Below, one piece after another: positions 26,793 to 35,991 of a DNA stretch of 64,000 nucleotides (positions are counted from its first letter, which is position 1; each line of letters opens with the position of its first letter). Source of the stretch: Sporosarcina oncorhynchi (GTDB lineage: Bacteria > Bacillota > Bacilli > Bacillales_A > Planococcaceae); the NCBI RefSeq assembly GCF_033304615.1, contig NZ_CP129118.1:1050001-1114000 (forward strand), read 5' to 3'. The notes beneath the pieces are model-generated. The model worked only from the letters and a program-made list of their open reading frames with translations, was not told where the DNA came from and made no database searches. Made by a program: the position numbers and the translations under genes.

Positions 26793-28181
26793 ATGAGGCA
26801 ATTGACTAAAATCGAATCCACACAAGAAAATCGGAGTCGTGCTAATGATTATGTGCATGAAGTATATGAACTTATCAAAAAGAGAAATCCGGACGAAAAA
26901 GAATTTTTACAAGCGACGCGTGAAATTTTTGATTCGCTCCGACCGGTCTTTGCCAAGCATCCAGAATACATCCGTAATGGAATATTGGAACGGCTGACAG
27001 AACCTGAAAGAATCATTTCGTTCCGCGTCTCTTGGGAAGATGATCAAGGTAAAGTGCATGTCAATCGCGGTTTCCGCGTTCAGTTCAATAGTGACCTCGG
27101 CCCGTACAAAGGCGGCATTCGTTTTCATCCTTCCGTAAATACCAGTATTATGAAATTCCTCGCATTCGAACAAATTTTTAAAAACGCATTGACGGGACTC
27201 CCAATAGGCGCAGGAAAAGGTGGATCCGATTTTGATCCGAAAGGAAAATCTGAACGAGAAATCATGCGCTTCACCCAAAGCTTTATGACGGAATTAAGCA
27301 AGCATATTGGCCCGGATGTAGACGTTCCTGCAGGGGATATTGGTGTCGGAAGACGGGAAATTGGGTATATGTTCGGCCAGTATAACCGGTTAAAAGGCGG
27401 CTACGAAGCGGGTGTTCTAACAGGAAAAGACCCGAATCACGGGGGATCTCTTGGCCGGAAAGAAGCAACCGGATACGGAACTGTCTATTTCGTTGAAGAG
27501 ATGTTGAACGAAAATAGTCTTTCATTCAAGGATAGTAAGGTAATCGTTTCAGGATCTGGCAATGTTTCGACTTACGCAATAGAGAAGGCACTGCAACTGG
27601 GTGCGACAGTAGTTGCTTGCAGTGATTCGGGTGGTTATATTTATGATAAAAACGGCATTAACCTCGATACTGTGAAACGCTTGAAAGAAGTAGAGCAAAA
27701 GAGGATCTCGGAATATGTGAAGGAGCATCCTGAAGCTGAATATCATGAAGATTGCACAGCAATCTGGTCCATTCCTTGTGATATCGCCTTACCTTGTGCT
27801 ACACAAAACGAAATTGATGAAATCGCTGCACATATGTTAATTGGCAATGGTTTGAAAGCGTTAGGTGAAGGCGCGAATATGCCTTGTACAATTGAAGCAA
27901 TCACTATTTTTATGGAAAATGGAGTTTTATTCGCGCCAGCAAAAGCGGCAAATGCAGGTGGAGTTGCTGTATCGGCAATGGAAATGTCACAGAACAGCAT
28001 GCGTCTCGCGTGGACAGAAGAAGAAATCGATGAGCGTTTAAAGCTCGTTATGAAGAATATTTATGAAAGCTGTAAAACAGCCGCCGATAACTTCGGTAAG
28101 CCAGGTAACCTCGTCATGGGTGCTAATGTAGCTGGCTTCCTAAAAGTGGCAGACGCCATGGTCGCCCATGGTATTCGCTAA
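26793..28181 (+). CDS. gdhA: Glutamate dehydrogenase, probably NADP-specific
   Basis: Assimilates ammonium by reductive amination of 2-oxoglutarate. The 462 residues show the hexameric 450-residue-class architecture: PYKGGIRFHPSV, the catalytic Lys motif GAGKGGSDFDPKGKS, DVPAGDIGVG, and the NADP-domain motif VSGSGNVSTYA with SDSGGYIYD. The KGGSDF form, as opposed to the RocG-type KGGI sequence, points to the anabolic GdhA group. ATG 26793 is taken because AGGAAAGG is just upstream, though the spacing is tight; the frame opens earlier. Confidence 0.93.
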   Translation: MRQLTKIESTQENRSRANDYVHEVYELIKKRNPDEKEFLQATREIFDSLRPVFAKHPEYIRNGILERLTEPERIISFRVSWEDDQGKVHVNRGFRVQFNSDLGPYKGGIRFHPSVNTSIMKFLAFEQIFKNALTGLPIGAGKGGSDFDPKGKSEREIMRFTQSFMTELSKHIGPDVDVPAGDIGVGRREIGYMFGQYNRLKGGYEAGVLTGKDPNHGGSLGRKEATGYGTVYFVEEMLNENSLSFKDSKVIVSGSGNVSTYAIEKALQLGATVVACSDSGGYIYDKNGINLDTVKRLKEVEQKRISEYVKEHPEAEYHEDCTAIWSIPCDIALPCATQNEIDEIAAHMLIGNGLKALGEGANMPCTIEAITIFMENGVLFAPAKAANAGGVAVSAMEMSQNSMRLAWTEEEIDERLKLVMKNIYESCKTAADNFGKPGNLVMGANVAGFLKVADAMVAHGIR

Positions 28182-28186
28182 CAAGT

Positions 28187-28238
28187 ATCCATCTCAAACC
28201 CGTTAATGCAACGGGGAGAGATGGTTTTTTGTTTTGTC
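28187..28238 (+). terminator. Rho-independent terminator of gdhA
   Basis: CCATCTC..CCCGTT pairs with AACGGGGAGAGATGG and is followed by TTTTTTG, immediately after the gdhA stop. Confidence 0.82.
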
Positions 28239-28280
28239 TGAATGGAGGTTGTCGTGAGTGAATAGCGAGCTTGGCTGTGA

Positions 28281-28370
28281 ATCAATCGCATTGTGCGTAA
28301 ACGGCAGTTGTGCACGAGTAAAACTAGTAATCGCGCTCGTATGTGGCGGTTGTGGACCTGTAAAATTTGT
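28281..28370. repeat. Array D: decayed 21-bp repeat
   Basis: Four diverged units. GTA recurs at 28297, 28318, 28339 and 28360, exactly 21 bases apart, within units of the form GYGCNCGTA. The first and third intervals share GGCAGTTGTG / GGCGGTTGTG 42 bases apart. It is recognisable only by its phase. Confidence 0.6.
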
Positions 28371-28537
28371 TGCTTTCCTCGGTTCAAAAAGCAGACCAAG
28401 ATTAATATGTCAAAAGCATTCTGCGCGACGGATTAACACTTACGTATTGGGGTCCCCCGCGGAACGATAAAGGTTTAACAGCTTTTTAGTTCAGTGAATG
28501 GACCTACTGAAATCATCGAATTAGCACACCTTCAAAA

Positions 28538-28706
28538 CCGCTCAACCTGGGTTCATAACCGCTCAACATCGATTCAAATCCGCTCAACCTCGGTTCAAAA
28601 CCGCTCAACCTGGTCTGAAATCCGCTCAACCTAGTCCAAAAACCGCTCAACCTCGGTTTAAATCCGCTCAACTGCAGTTCGAATCCGCTCAACCTTAGTC
28701 TGAAAA
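28538..28706. repeat. Array C: eight 21-bp CCGCTCAACC repeats
   Basis: Eight units of exactly 21 bp start at 28538, 28559, 28580, 28601, 28622, 28643, 28664 and 28685. Each begins CCGCTCAAC and ends in a looser CGGTTCAAA-type half. It lies between gdhA and argG, which run in the same direction. The minus strand yields a false 75-codon frame of heptads (LSGFEPR). Confidence 0.93.
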
Positions 28707-28801
28707 ACACCCTACATCCATCCGAAAGTGCTTCAATCATGCGTTTAGCGGCAGAAAATCCGGCTTTTTCTAAAACTATTTAAACTAATTGATTCAAATC
28801 T

Positions 28802-28861
28802 ATTGAATTCTTATCAATTCATGGTATTATAAAAATACATAAAGATGAATAAAGATACATA
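28802..28861 (+). promoter_or_regulatory. argG promoter with two ARG-box-like sites
   Basis: TTGAAT (28803-28808) and TATTAT (28825-28830) are 16 bases apart. An imperfect palindrome, TTGAATTC..CAATTCATG, covers the promoter (28802-28823). A second site, GATGAATAAAGATACAT (28844-28860), resembles the ArgR/AhrC consensus. Repression of argG by arginine through ArgR is inferred. Confidence 0.6.
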
Positions 28862-28886
28862 ACGTTGTATAAGGAGGAAAAAATAA

Positions 28887-30095
28887 ATGACAAATAAAAA
28901 AGTGGTTCTAGCTTATTCGGGTGGGCTCGATACATCGGTGGCAGTTCAATGGTTGACGGATAAAGGGTACGATGTTGTGGCATGTTGTTTGGATGTCGGA
29001 GAAGGAAAAGACTTGGATTTCATTCAGCAAAAGGCGCTGCAAGTCGGTGCGGTGAATAGTTATGTGATTGATGCGAAAGAAGAGTTTGCGCAGGAATATG
29101 CATTGCTTGCACTACAGGCGCGTACATTTTATGAAGATAAATATCCCCTTGTGTCGGCTCTATCACGTCCGTTGATTGCAAAAAAACTTGTTGAAGTTGC
29201 TCATCAGGAAAATGCAACGGCTGTGGCACATGGTTGCACAGGAAAAGGGAACGACCAGGTTCGATTCGAAGTAGCGATTAAAGCGCTCGATCCGACACTT
29301 GAAGTGATTGCGCCGGTTCGTGAGTGGAGCTGGTCGCGTGAAGAGGAAATTGCGTATGCAAAAGAGAAGAACATTCCGATTCCAATCGACCTAGACAGTC
29401 CGTATTCAATTGACCAAAATCTATGGGGACGCAGCAACGAATGCGGAATCCTTGAAGATCCGTGGGCAGCACCGCCGGAAGAGGCATTCGGATTGACAGT
29501 ATCGATCGAAGATGCACCCGATCAGGCGGATACAATCGAAATCGAATTTGAAAAAGGAGTGCCTATCAGCATAGACGGCAAGCATTATCCATTAAGCGAA
29601 CTCATCCTTAAACTGAATGATCTCGCAGGAAAGCATGGCGTCGGACGAATTGACCATGTGGAAAACCGTCTTGTCGGTATCAAATCCCGTGAAGTGTATG
29701 AATGCCCGGGTGCCATGACATTGCTAAAAGCACATAAAGAGCTGGAAGACATTACGCTCGTCAAAGACGTCGCGCACTTCAAGCCAATTATTTCACAGAA
29801 ATTAAGTGAGTTAATTTACAACGGATTGTGGTTCTCGCCTTTGAGAAATGCACTCGAAGCATTTGTTAAGGACACGCAGCAATATGTTAATGGTGTCGTC
29901 CGCGTAAAATTGTTCAAAGGTCACGCAATCGTAGAAGGCAGAAAATCGGCCAATTCACTCTATGACGAAAAACTTGCCACATACACGTCTGACGATCAGT
30001 TCGATCAGTCAGCAGCGATTGGTTTCATCCAACTATGGGGCTTGCCGACCGAAGTTCATAGCAGTGTCAATAAAAAGCAAACTGTCAAAAGCTAA
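28887..30095 (+). CDS. argG: Argininosuccinate synthase
   Basis: Joins citrulline and aspartate with ATP to argininosuccinate. The 402 residues have the N-type ATP-pyrophosphatase motif AYSGGLDTS (9-17), [15 protein letters not shown] near residue 112 and [15 protein letters not shown] near 171, all characteristic. Length is normal. argH, its usual operon partner, is not downstream; a terminator and a repeat array follow instead. ATG start with AAGGAGG upstream. Confidence 0.97.
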   Translation: MTNKKVVLAYSGGLDTSVAVQWLTDKGYDVVACCLDVGEGKDLDFIQQKALQVGAVNSYVIDAKEEFAQEYALLALQARTFYEDKYPLVSALSRPLIAKKLVEVAHQENATAVAHGCTGKGNDQVRFEVAIKALDPTLEVIAPVREWSWSREEEIAYAKEKNIPIPIDLDSPYSIDQNLWGRSNECGILEDPWAAPPEEAFGLTVSIEDAPDQADTIEIEFEKGVPISIDGKHYPLSELILKLNDLAGKHGVGRIDHVENRLVGIKSREVYECPGAMTLLKAHKELEDITLVKDVAHFKPIISQKLSELIYNGLWFSPLRNALEAFVKDTQQYVNGVVRVKLFKGHAIVEGRKSANSLYDEKLATYTSDDQFDQSAAIGFIQLWGLPTEVHSSVNKKQTVKS

Positions 30096-30108
30096 TTTGC
30101 AAAACGAA

Positions 30109-30146
30109 CAACCTTCCGTCCAAATGGCGGAAGGTTAATTCAATTT
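30109..30146 (+). terminator. Probable terminator of argG
   Basis: AACCTTCCG pairs with CGGAAGGTT around an eight-base loop. The following AATTCAATTT is a weak U-tract. Confidence 0.6.
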
Positions 30147-30164
30147 ATATGTTGAGCGATTACA

Positions 30165-30690
30165 GTTTTACGAGCGCCCGCCCGCAGTATACGGGCGCGG
30201 CAACAGTATTTATGGGCGCATGTCCGCAGTATACGAGCGCAGCAACAGTATTTATGGGCGCATGCCCGCAGTATACGGGCGCGGCAACAGTATTTATGGG
30301 CGCATGCCCACAGTATACGGGCGCGGCAACAGTATTTATGGGCGCATGCCCACAGTATACGGACGCGGCAACATTTTTTATGGGCGCATGCCCGCAGAAT
30401 ACGGGCGCAGCAACAGTATTTATGGGCGCATGTCCGCAGTATACGAGCGCAGCAACAGTATTTATGGGCGCATGTCCGCAGTATACGAGCGCAGCAACAG
30501 TATTTATGGGCGCATGCCCGCAGTATACAGGCGCAGCAACAGTATTTATGGGCGCATGTCCGCAGTATACGGGCGCGGCAACAGTATTTATGGGCTCATG
30601 CCCGCAGTATACGGGCGCGGCAACAGTATTTATGGGCGCATGTCCGCACTATACGGGCGCGGCATTAAGTTATACGAGCGCATCAATAGC
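30165..30690. repeat. Array B: 42-bp repeats with GGGCGC every 21 bp
   Basis: About twelve 42-bp units, each made of two related halves (CAGTATACGGGCGCGG and CAGTATTTATGGGCGC). The GRGCGC hexamer recurs every 21 bases from 30172 to 30676 (25 positions). Because 42 is a multiple of three, plus-strand frames stay open and show 14-residue periodic peptides (ACPQYTGAATVFMG and MPAVYGRGNSIYGR). One of these frames is continuous with the downstream DUF218 gene. Confidence 0.95.
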
Positions 30691-30780
30691 TTTAAGCGGT
30701 TCCTGAAACTTTCATCCGTCCATTTCGTTTACATCATAAGCAGAATTCCCATACATATTCTGAATGGAGTGGATGTACTA

Positions 30781-31368
30781 GTGAATAGATCGAAGAAGGT
30801 GGGTATAACTGTGCTGCTTGGATTGATTGTAATCGTCTCGGGCTCGGCAATGTGGATTATGTCGGGCAAGTGGATAACAGAAGGACAGCAACCGACCGCC
30901 GATGGTTCAAACAAGTACGCGATCATATTAGGCGCTAAAGTAAATGGGGAAACACCGTCGCTCTCTTTGCGCTACAGATTGGAAGAAGCGCTAGCATATG
31001 CTGAAAAGTATCCTGACGTGCAGTTCATCTTGTCAGGCGGACAAGGACCCGACGAAGATATTAGCGAGGCTGAAGCGATGCGCAAGTATTTGACTGATTA
31101 TGGAATTAATGAAGAGAGGTTACTCCTGGAATCGGAATCGACTTCCACGTATGAAAATATTAGGAATTCCAAAAGACTGATGCCTGAGGATGTAAAAGAA
31201 GTGACAATCATCACTAGCGATTATCATTTAGCACGTGCGCGATATCTTGCAGAAAAGCTTGAATTGCAATCGGATGTCATTCCAGCGAAAACACCTACTT
31301 CCGTCAAAGCCCAGCAGCATATACGCGAACGTTTGGCGCTTATTAAAACGAAAATTGTAGGCAAATGA
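30781..31368 (+). CDS. YdcF/SanA-like DUF218 membrane protein
   Basis: The 195-residue protein begins MNRSKKVGITVLLGLIVIVSG (N-terminal membrane anchor) and continues into the DUF218 domain: AIILGAKVNGETPSLSLRYRLEEAL, FILSGGQGPDE, AEAMRKYL, and SESTSTYENIRNSK. The domain probably binds a nucleotide or envelope precursor; SanA relatives affect the envelope barrier. GTG 30781 is chosen because GGAGTGG is eight bases upstream. The frame runs on upstream through array B to 30220, but there is no ribosome-binding site there. Confidence 0.85.
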   Translation: MNRSKKVGITVLLGLIVIVSGSAMWIMSGKWITEGQQPTADGSNKYAIILGAKVNGETPSLSLRYRLEEALAYAEKYPDVQFILSGGQGPDEDISEAEAMRKYLTDYGINEERLLLESESTSTYENIRNSKRLMPEDVKEVTIITSDYHLARARYLAEKLELQSDVIPAKTPTSVKAQQHIRERLALIKTKIVGK

Positions 31369-31408
31369 AACACGGCAACCCGTCGAGACAGGTTGCCGTG
31401 TTTTTTAG
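31367..31408. terminator. Bidirectional terminator
   Basis: AACACGGCAACC and GGTTGCCGTGTT form a 12-pair stem around an 8-10 base loop, with TTTTTT after it. Shared by the DUF218 gene and the convergent hisJ. Confidence 0.9.
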
Positions 31409-32190
31409 ATGGAATGGAAAATCGGTTTTCTGTCCTCGAACGTTGTTACATAGTTAAATCCAATTGATTTTAGTAGCTCACGGGATTCCTTGAACTGGAA
31501 CGCGATATCTTCCGGCTTATGTGCATCCGAACCGAGCGTAATGATTTCCCCTCCACTTTGCTTGTACAACTCTAATACGTCGTCACTTGGCAGTCCGTTC
31601 GGTAATCCATAACGGACGCCAGACGTATTCAGCTCGATGCCTTTGCCAGCTGGTATGATCACGTTGAAAATTTCCCGCAATACATCGTGGAAGTCGTTTG
31701 CAACGAGTTCCGGTGCATAGCGTTTGATTAGATCGATATGGCCAAGTATTGAATAGTTATCGTAGTTCTTCACGCAATAAAGCAACTCATCATAATACAA
31801 TTGCGATGCCTGCTCGACCGACCGTCCTTCGAAAATCTCCCCAAAATGCAATCCTTTTCTGTTAACTGTATGCATGGAACAAATAATGAAATCGAATGAT
31901 TCCTTCTCCATAAGCGCATCATACTGACCGAGAATATGCGGTTGGACGCCAATTTCAACCCCCTTTTTAATGCGAATTCGACCTGCGTATTTCTCCCGTA
32001 ACGCAATAATCCGCTCGTCATATTTTTGTTTATCAAAATCAAAAACAAAGTTTTCATCGGGATAATCATAATCGATATGCTCTGTAAAGCAAATTTCCTC
32101 AAGGCCTTTGGCTATCGCAGCTTTCACCATGTCTTCCATATCAATAGTACAATCTGCCGAAAACGAGCTGTGCATATGATAATCAAACAT
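31405..32190 (-). CDS. hisJ: Histidinol-phosphatase, PHP type
   Basis: Removes phosphate from histidinol phosphate. The 261-residue PHP-domain protein has the metal motif DYHMHSSFSAD (3-13), FTEHIDYD near residue 42, the ICSMHTVN region and the C-terminal GSDAHKPED. Start ATG 32190 has TAGGAGGA upstream; the frame's earlier start at 32214 lacks one. It is divergent from the his operon, which itself has no phosphatase domain, so it completes that pathway. Confidence 0.92.
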   Translation of the reverse strand: MFDYHMHSSFSADCTIDMEDMVKAAIAKGLEEICFTEHIDYDYPDENFVFDFDKQKYDERIIALREKYAGRIRIKKGVEIGVQPHILGQYDALMEKESFDFIICSMHTVNRKGLHFGEIFEGRSVEQASQLYYDELLYCVKNYDNYSILGHIDLIKRYAPELVANDFHDVLREIFNVIIPAGKGIELNTSGVRYGLPNGLPSDDVLELYKQSGGEIITLGSDAHKPEDIAFQFKESRELLKSIGFNYVTTFEDRKPIFHSI

Positions 32191-32207
32191 AAAAATCCTC
32201 CTATCGG

Positions 32208-32236
32208 TTGACAAAACATTTTATAAGATTTATAGT
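32208..32236 (+). promoter_or_regulatory. Sigma-A promoter of the his operon
   Basis: TTGACA (32208-32213), a 17-base spacer and TATAGT (32231-32236), ending 55 bases before hisZ. No T-box or attenuator fits in the short leader. Confidence 0.8.
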
Positions 32237-32291
32237 ACGTAATAACTTTAACATAGTAAAGTGATGAAGTAAAAGTAAGGTGGTCATATAT

Positions 32292-33497
32292 GTGAATCCC
32301 TATTCGACTCAAAATGAAAAGTTCGAGAGAGTAATTGATGTTGTCAGCAACCGCTTTTCGACATACGGCTATACGCGTATGAAAACGTCCGCTTTTGAAA
32401 AATATGATCTTTATTCAACTGTCACAAGTTCTGTAAACAGACGAGAGATGGTGAAAGTGGTTGATACGAATGGAGAAGTGCTCGTCCTAAGGCCGGATGT
32501 CACAATACCAATAACACAGGAATTATCTCATGTCCGCAATTATCTAACAAGCGAGTATCGTTTTTATTATATACAGGAAGTTTTCCGTCAGTCCTTTGAA
32601 AAAAATGAAAAGATTGAACGAACACAAGCGGGCATCGAATATTTCTGTGAAAGCTCACCCGAAGCGGATGCGGAGACAATTGCGCTTGCCATACAGACGA
32701 TGAAAGATCTGGAGTTCAAGGAGATTAAAATTGAAATCGGCCATACTGCATTTTTGAATGAAATTATAGGTGAACTTCAATTGCAAGACAAACAACTTGA
32801 ACAGTTGAAAATGCTTATACAAGCGAAAAATATTGGCGAATTAAGTCCGTTCCTTCAACGATCGGGGGTTGACCCTCAATGGAGAAAGCCCCTTGAACAA
32901 TTACCATTCCTCTACGGAAAACCTGGAATTGTTTTGGAGCAGGCGAAGGACGTTTTGCCATTCGAAAGTGTCCTTAAAACGATAGCTTACTTAGAAGAGA
33001 TTTGCCGCATACTCAAATTATACGGGCTTGAAGAACATATAGTCATCGATTTTGGTTTGACGAATCATATGGATTATTATTCGGGCATTCTGTTTCAAGG
33101 ATATGTTGAACGGCTAGGCAAACCGGTTTTAATGGGTGGACGTTATGATGAGTTGGGAAAAAAGTTCGAAGCAGAACTGCCAGCAATTGGTTTTGCATGT
33201 GAAATAGAATCGCTCGTCAAAGCTTTACAGGAACGAGACGTAGGTAATGTTAATCAAATTGATGTAAAAATTATTTATAAAGAAAGTGAATTAGGGAAAG
33301 CCATTCAGTTGGCGGATCACTTGCGTGCACGAAATTTGCGAGTCATAGCAGTCCCGCAAAGAAATGAATCGATGTGCAGAATGCAATCAGTTGACCTTAT
33401 CCGATTGAATAGACAAGAAAGTATAGTCGTTCATCAAGGGGGGAAATTCCCTTACACGTCAATTGAGCAACTGGAATGGTTGGGAGGTAACGGTTAA
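32292..33497 (+). CDS. hisZ: ATP phosphoribosyltransferase regulatory subunit
   Basis: A HisRS-like protein without aminoacylation activity that is needed by short-form HisG. The 401 residues show class II synthetase motifs: VLRPDVTIPI, YRFYYIQEVFRQSFEKNEKIERTQAGIEYF and GFACEIESLVKAL. GTG 32292 is favoured over GTG 32280 because AAGGTGGT lies seven bases before it. First gene of hisZGDBAFIC. Confidence 0.93.
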   Translation: MNPYSTQNEKFERVIDVVSNRFSTYGYTRMKTSAFEKYDLYSTVTSSVNRREMVKVVDTNGEVLVLRPDVTIPITQELSHVRNYLTSEYRFYYIQEVFRQSFEKNEKIERTQAGIEYFCESSPEADAETIALAIQTMKDLEFKEIKIEIGHTAFLNEIIGELQLQDKQLEQLKMLIQAKNIGELSPFLQRSGVDPQWRKPLEQLPFLYGKPGIVLEQAKDVLPFESVLKTIAYLEEICRILKLYGLEEHIVIDFGLTNHMDYYSGILFQGYVERLGKPVLMGGRYDELGKKFEAELPAIGFACEIESLVKALQERDVGNVNQIDVKIIYKESELGKAIQLADHLRARNLRVIAVPQRNESMCRMQSVDLIRLNRQESIVVHQGGKFPYTSIEQLEWLGGNG

Positions 33498-34133
33498 ATG
33501 AATCGATTGACAGTAGCTATGGCAAAAGGAAGAACGGCAACAATGGCGCTGGAATTATTGGCGCGTGTTGGTATTGAATTTTCAAGTTACAGTGAAGCGA
33601 GTAGAAAATTAGTCTTTACGGATGATACAAATACGGTGATATTAATTTTTGTCAAATCCGTTGATGTGCCCACCTATGTCGAGAATGGAGCAGCGGACAT
33701 CGGGATTATCGGTAAAGACGTGTTGTTAGAAGAACAGAAAGAAGTCTATGAACTGCTTGATCTTGGTATAAGTAAATGTAAACTTGCTGTTGCAGGCTTT
33801 CCGGATAAACAATTGATGGAATCTTCCCGGTTAACAGTAGCTTCCAAATATCCAAATGTAGCAAAAGCACATTTTGACAAAAAAGGTATCCGAACAGAAA
33901 TTATCAAATTGAACGGTTCTATCGAATTGGCACCCCTTATCGGAATGAGTGACGTCATCGTCGATATTGTTGAATCGGGCAAGACGTTAAAAGAAAACGG
34001 TTTAGTCATACTAGAGGATATCGCGGAAAGCAGTGCGAGACTAATTGTGAATAAAGCAAGCTTTGCTATAAAGACGGAGCAAATACAGGAATTCATCGCC
34101 AAAGTGAAAAGAGGAGTGGAGGTTAGCGCATGA
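33498..34133 (+). CDS. hisG: ATP phosphoribosyltransferase, short form
   Basis: First committed step of histidine synthesis, ATP plus PRPP. The 211 residues are the short form, without the C-terminal regulatory domain, consistent with hisZ next door. Motifs are MAKGRTATMALELLARVG and the PRPP loop VDIVESGKTLKENGL near residue 154. The ATG follows directly on the hisZ stop. Confidence 0.96.
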   Translation: MNRLTVAMAKGRTATMALELLARVGIEFSSYSEASRKLVFTDDTNTVILIFVKSVDVPTYVENGAADIGIIGKDVLLEEQKEVYELLDLGISKCKLAVAGFPDKQLMESSRLTVASKYPNVAKAHFDKKGIRTEIIKLNGSIELAPLIGMSDVIVDIVESGKTLKENGLVILEDIAESSARLIVNKASFAIKTEQIQEFIAKVKRGVEVSA

Positions 34134-35410
34134 AGATTAGTAAACCGAACGATTTTCTAAATGAACTGCAAAACCGGAACTCCGAACAAATCGATGTCGA
34201 CTTTGATCGGACAGTACTAGGGATTATCGATGAAGTGAGGAGATTGGGTGATGCTGCACTTCATGCGTATACAGAACGTTTTGACGGCGTAAAGCTGGCA
34301 TCGTTCATTGTGTCTGACGATGAATTCGATGAAGCGTATACGATGGTATCTGAGGCATTTTGCACTTCATTGGCAAAGGCGAAAGAACGCATCACTTCCT
34401 ATCATAACGAACAAAAAGAACGATCATGGTTTGTGCAACGGGAGAATGGTGTGCTACTTGGCCAACAAGTGACACCGATTGAACGAGTCGGCATCTATGT
34501 CCCCGGTGGCAAGGCCGCTTATCCATCTACCGTTCTTATGAATGCCATTCCAGCAAAAATTGCTGGTGTCGGACATATTGCGATGACGACTCCTCCGCAG
34601 CCTGACGGAAAAGTGAATCCACATGTACTTGTTGCAGCAAAAGAAGCTGGCGTAGATATTGTCTATAAAGTTGGTGGCGCACAGGCGATTGCTGCATTGG
34701 CCTATGGCACGGAATCGATTCGCAAAGTGTTGAAAATAACAGGTCCCGGAAATTCGTACGTGGCACGGGCGAAGAAATGGGTGTTCGGAGATGTAGCGAT
34801 TGACATGATTGCAGGTCCAAGCGAGATTTGTGTACTGGCGGATGAGACTGCGAACGCAGCATATGTAGCGGCAGATTTATTGTCGCAAGCCGAGCATGAC
34901 GAACAGGCGGCTGCAATCTGTGTCACGACAAGTAGTGATTTTGCGGAAAAGTTATCTGTGGAAGTGGCGGAGCAGTTAGCGGTTCTTGATCGGTTTGAGA
35001 TTGCTGGCAAATCGATAGAGTCGTTTGGAAGAATCATACTTGCAGACACTTTACTAGAAGCAATAGACATTGTGAATGAACTAGCTCCCGAGCATTTACA
35101 AATCATGGTGGACAATCCGATGGAGAAACTGCCGTACATTCGCAATGCTGGAGCCATATTCATTGGTGATTATTCACCCGAAGCGCTTGGCGATTATATG
35201 GCTGGACCGAATCATACGTTACCGACTAGCGGAACCGCTGCTTTTTCTTCCCCACTTGGTGTATATGATTTCATGAAAAAATCTAGCATAATTTATTATA
35301 CAAAAGCGGAATTCGAAACAATCGCTGATGACATCATTGTTTTGGCAGAATCAGAGAAATTGACGGGACATGCCCAATCAATCCGTGTAAGGAAGGGGAG
35401 TGTGAAATGA
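34130..35410 (+). CDS. hisD: Histidinol dehydrogenase
   Basis: Zinc enzyme for the last two oxidations, histidinol to histidine. The 426 residues contain VGIYVPGGKAAYPSTVLMNA, PGNSYVARAKKWVFG, the zinc-site SQAEHDEQA near residue 257, and GPNHTLPTSGTA near 359. It overlaps hisG by four bases. Confidence 0.97.
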   Translation: MKISKPNDFLNELQNRNSEQIDVDFDRTVLGIIDEVRRLGDAALHAYTERFDGVKLASFIVSDDEFDEAYTMVSEAFCTSLAKAKERITSYHNEQKERSWFVQRENGVLLGQQVTPIERVGIYVPGGKAAYPSTVLMNAIPAKIAGVGHIAMTTPPQPDGKVNPHVLVAAKEAGVDIVYKVGGAQAIAALAYGTESIRKVLKITGPGNSYVARAKKWVFGDVAIDMIAGPSEICVLADETANAAYVAADLLSQAEHDEQAAAICVTTSSDFAEKLSVEVAEQLAVLDRFEIAGKSIESFGRIILADTLLEAIDIVNELAPEHLQIMVDNPMEKLPYIRNAGAIFIGDYSPEALGDYMAGPNHTLPTSGTAAFSSPLGVYDFMKKSSIIYYTKAEFETIADDIIVLAESEKLTGHAQSIRVRKGSVK

Positions 35411-35991
35411 GAAAGGAACAGATTACGCGGAGCACCGCAGAAACGAAGATTGAACTGACGTTCGCGATTGATGGAACGGGAAAAAAGACAATTGAAACAG
35501 GTGTCGGGTTTTTTGACCATATGCTCACGTTATTCGCTAGTCACGGAAGATTTGACCTTGACGTAAAGTGTGCAGGGGATCTGTCGGTCGATCAGCATCA
35601 CTCTGTGGAAGATGTAGGCATTGTACTTGGGCAGGCATTTGCAGCGGCGATAGGGTCGAAGGAGGGCATTGAACGGTATGCAATGGTCTCAACACCGATG
35701 GATGAGGCGCTGTCGACGGTGTCACTTGATATAAGCGGCCGTTCATTCCTTGTTTACAATGTGGAGGGCTTGAAAGACAAAGTTGGGGAGTTCGATACGG
35801 AACTCGTAGAAGAGTTTTTTCTTGCGTTCACACGTCATGCAGGTGTGACGCTTCATATCAATTTGAATTATGGAAAGAACAGTCACCATATTATAGAATC
35901 GATTTTTAAAAGTTTCGGCAGGGCATTGCGGATTGCTAGCTCAGTGAATCCGGATGTAGAAGGAGTTCCTTCGACAAAAGGGAGTTTATAA
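35407..35991 (+). CDS. hisB: Imidazoleglycerol-phosphate dehydratase
   Basis: The 194-residue monofunctional form has the manganese-site motifs FFDHMLTLFASHG, DQHHSVEDVGI and NSHHIIESIFKSFGRAL. The phosphatase domain found in enterobacterial HisB is absent; hisJ supplies that step. It overlaps hisD by four bases and ends 13 bases before hisA, the only non-overlapping junction from hisG to hisC. Confidence 0.96.
   Translation: MRKEQITRSTAETKIELTFAIDGTGKKTIETGVGFFDHMLTLFASHGRFDLDVKCAGDLSVDQHHSVEDVGIVLGQAFAAAIGSKEGIERYAMVSTPMDEALSTVSLDISGRSFLVYNVEGLKDKVGEFDTELVEEFFLAFTRHAGVTLHINLNYGKNSHHIIESIFKSFGRALRIASSVNPDVEGVPSTKGSL

Noticed and set aside
28258-28470. A 70-codon plus-strand frame after gdhA
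   Set aside because: It is Cys- and Gly-rich without homology I can see, and spans the decayed 21-bp array D.
28513-28740. A 75-codon minus-strand frame with LSGFEPR heptads over array C
   Set aside because: The seven-residue period is simply the 21-bp repeat; no start signal is seen.
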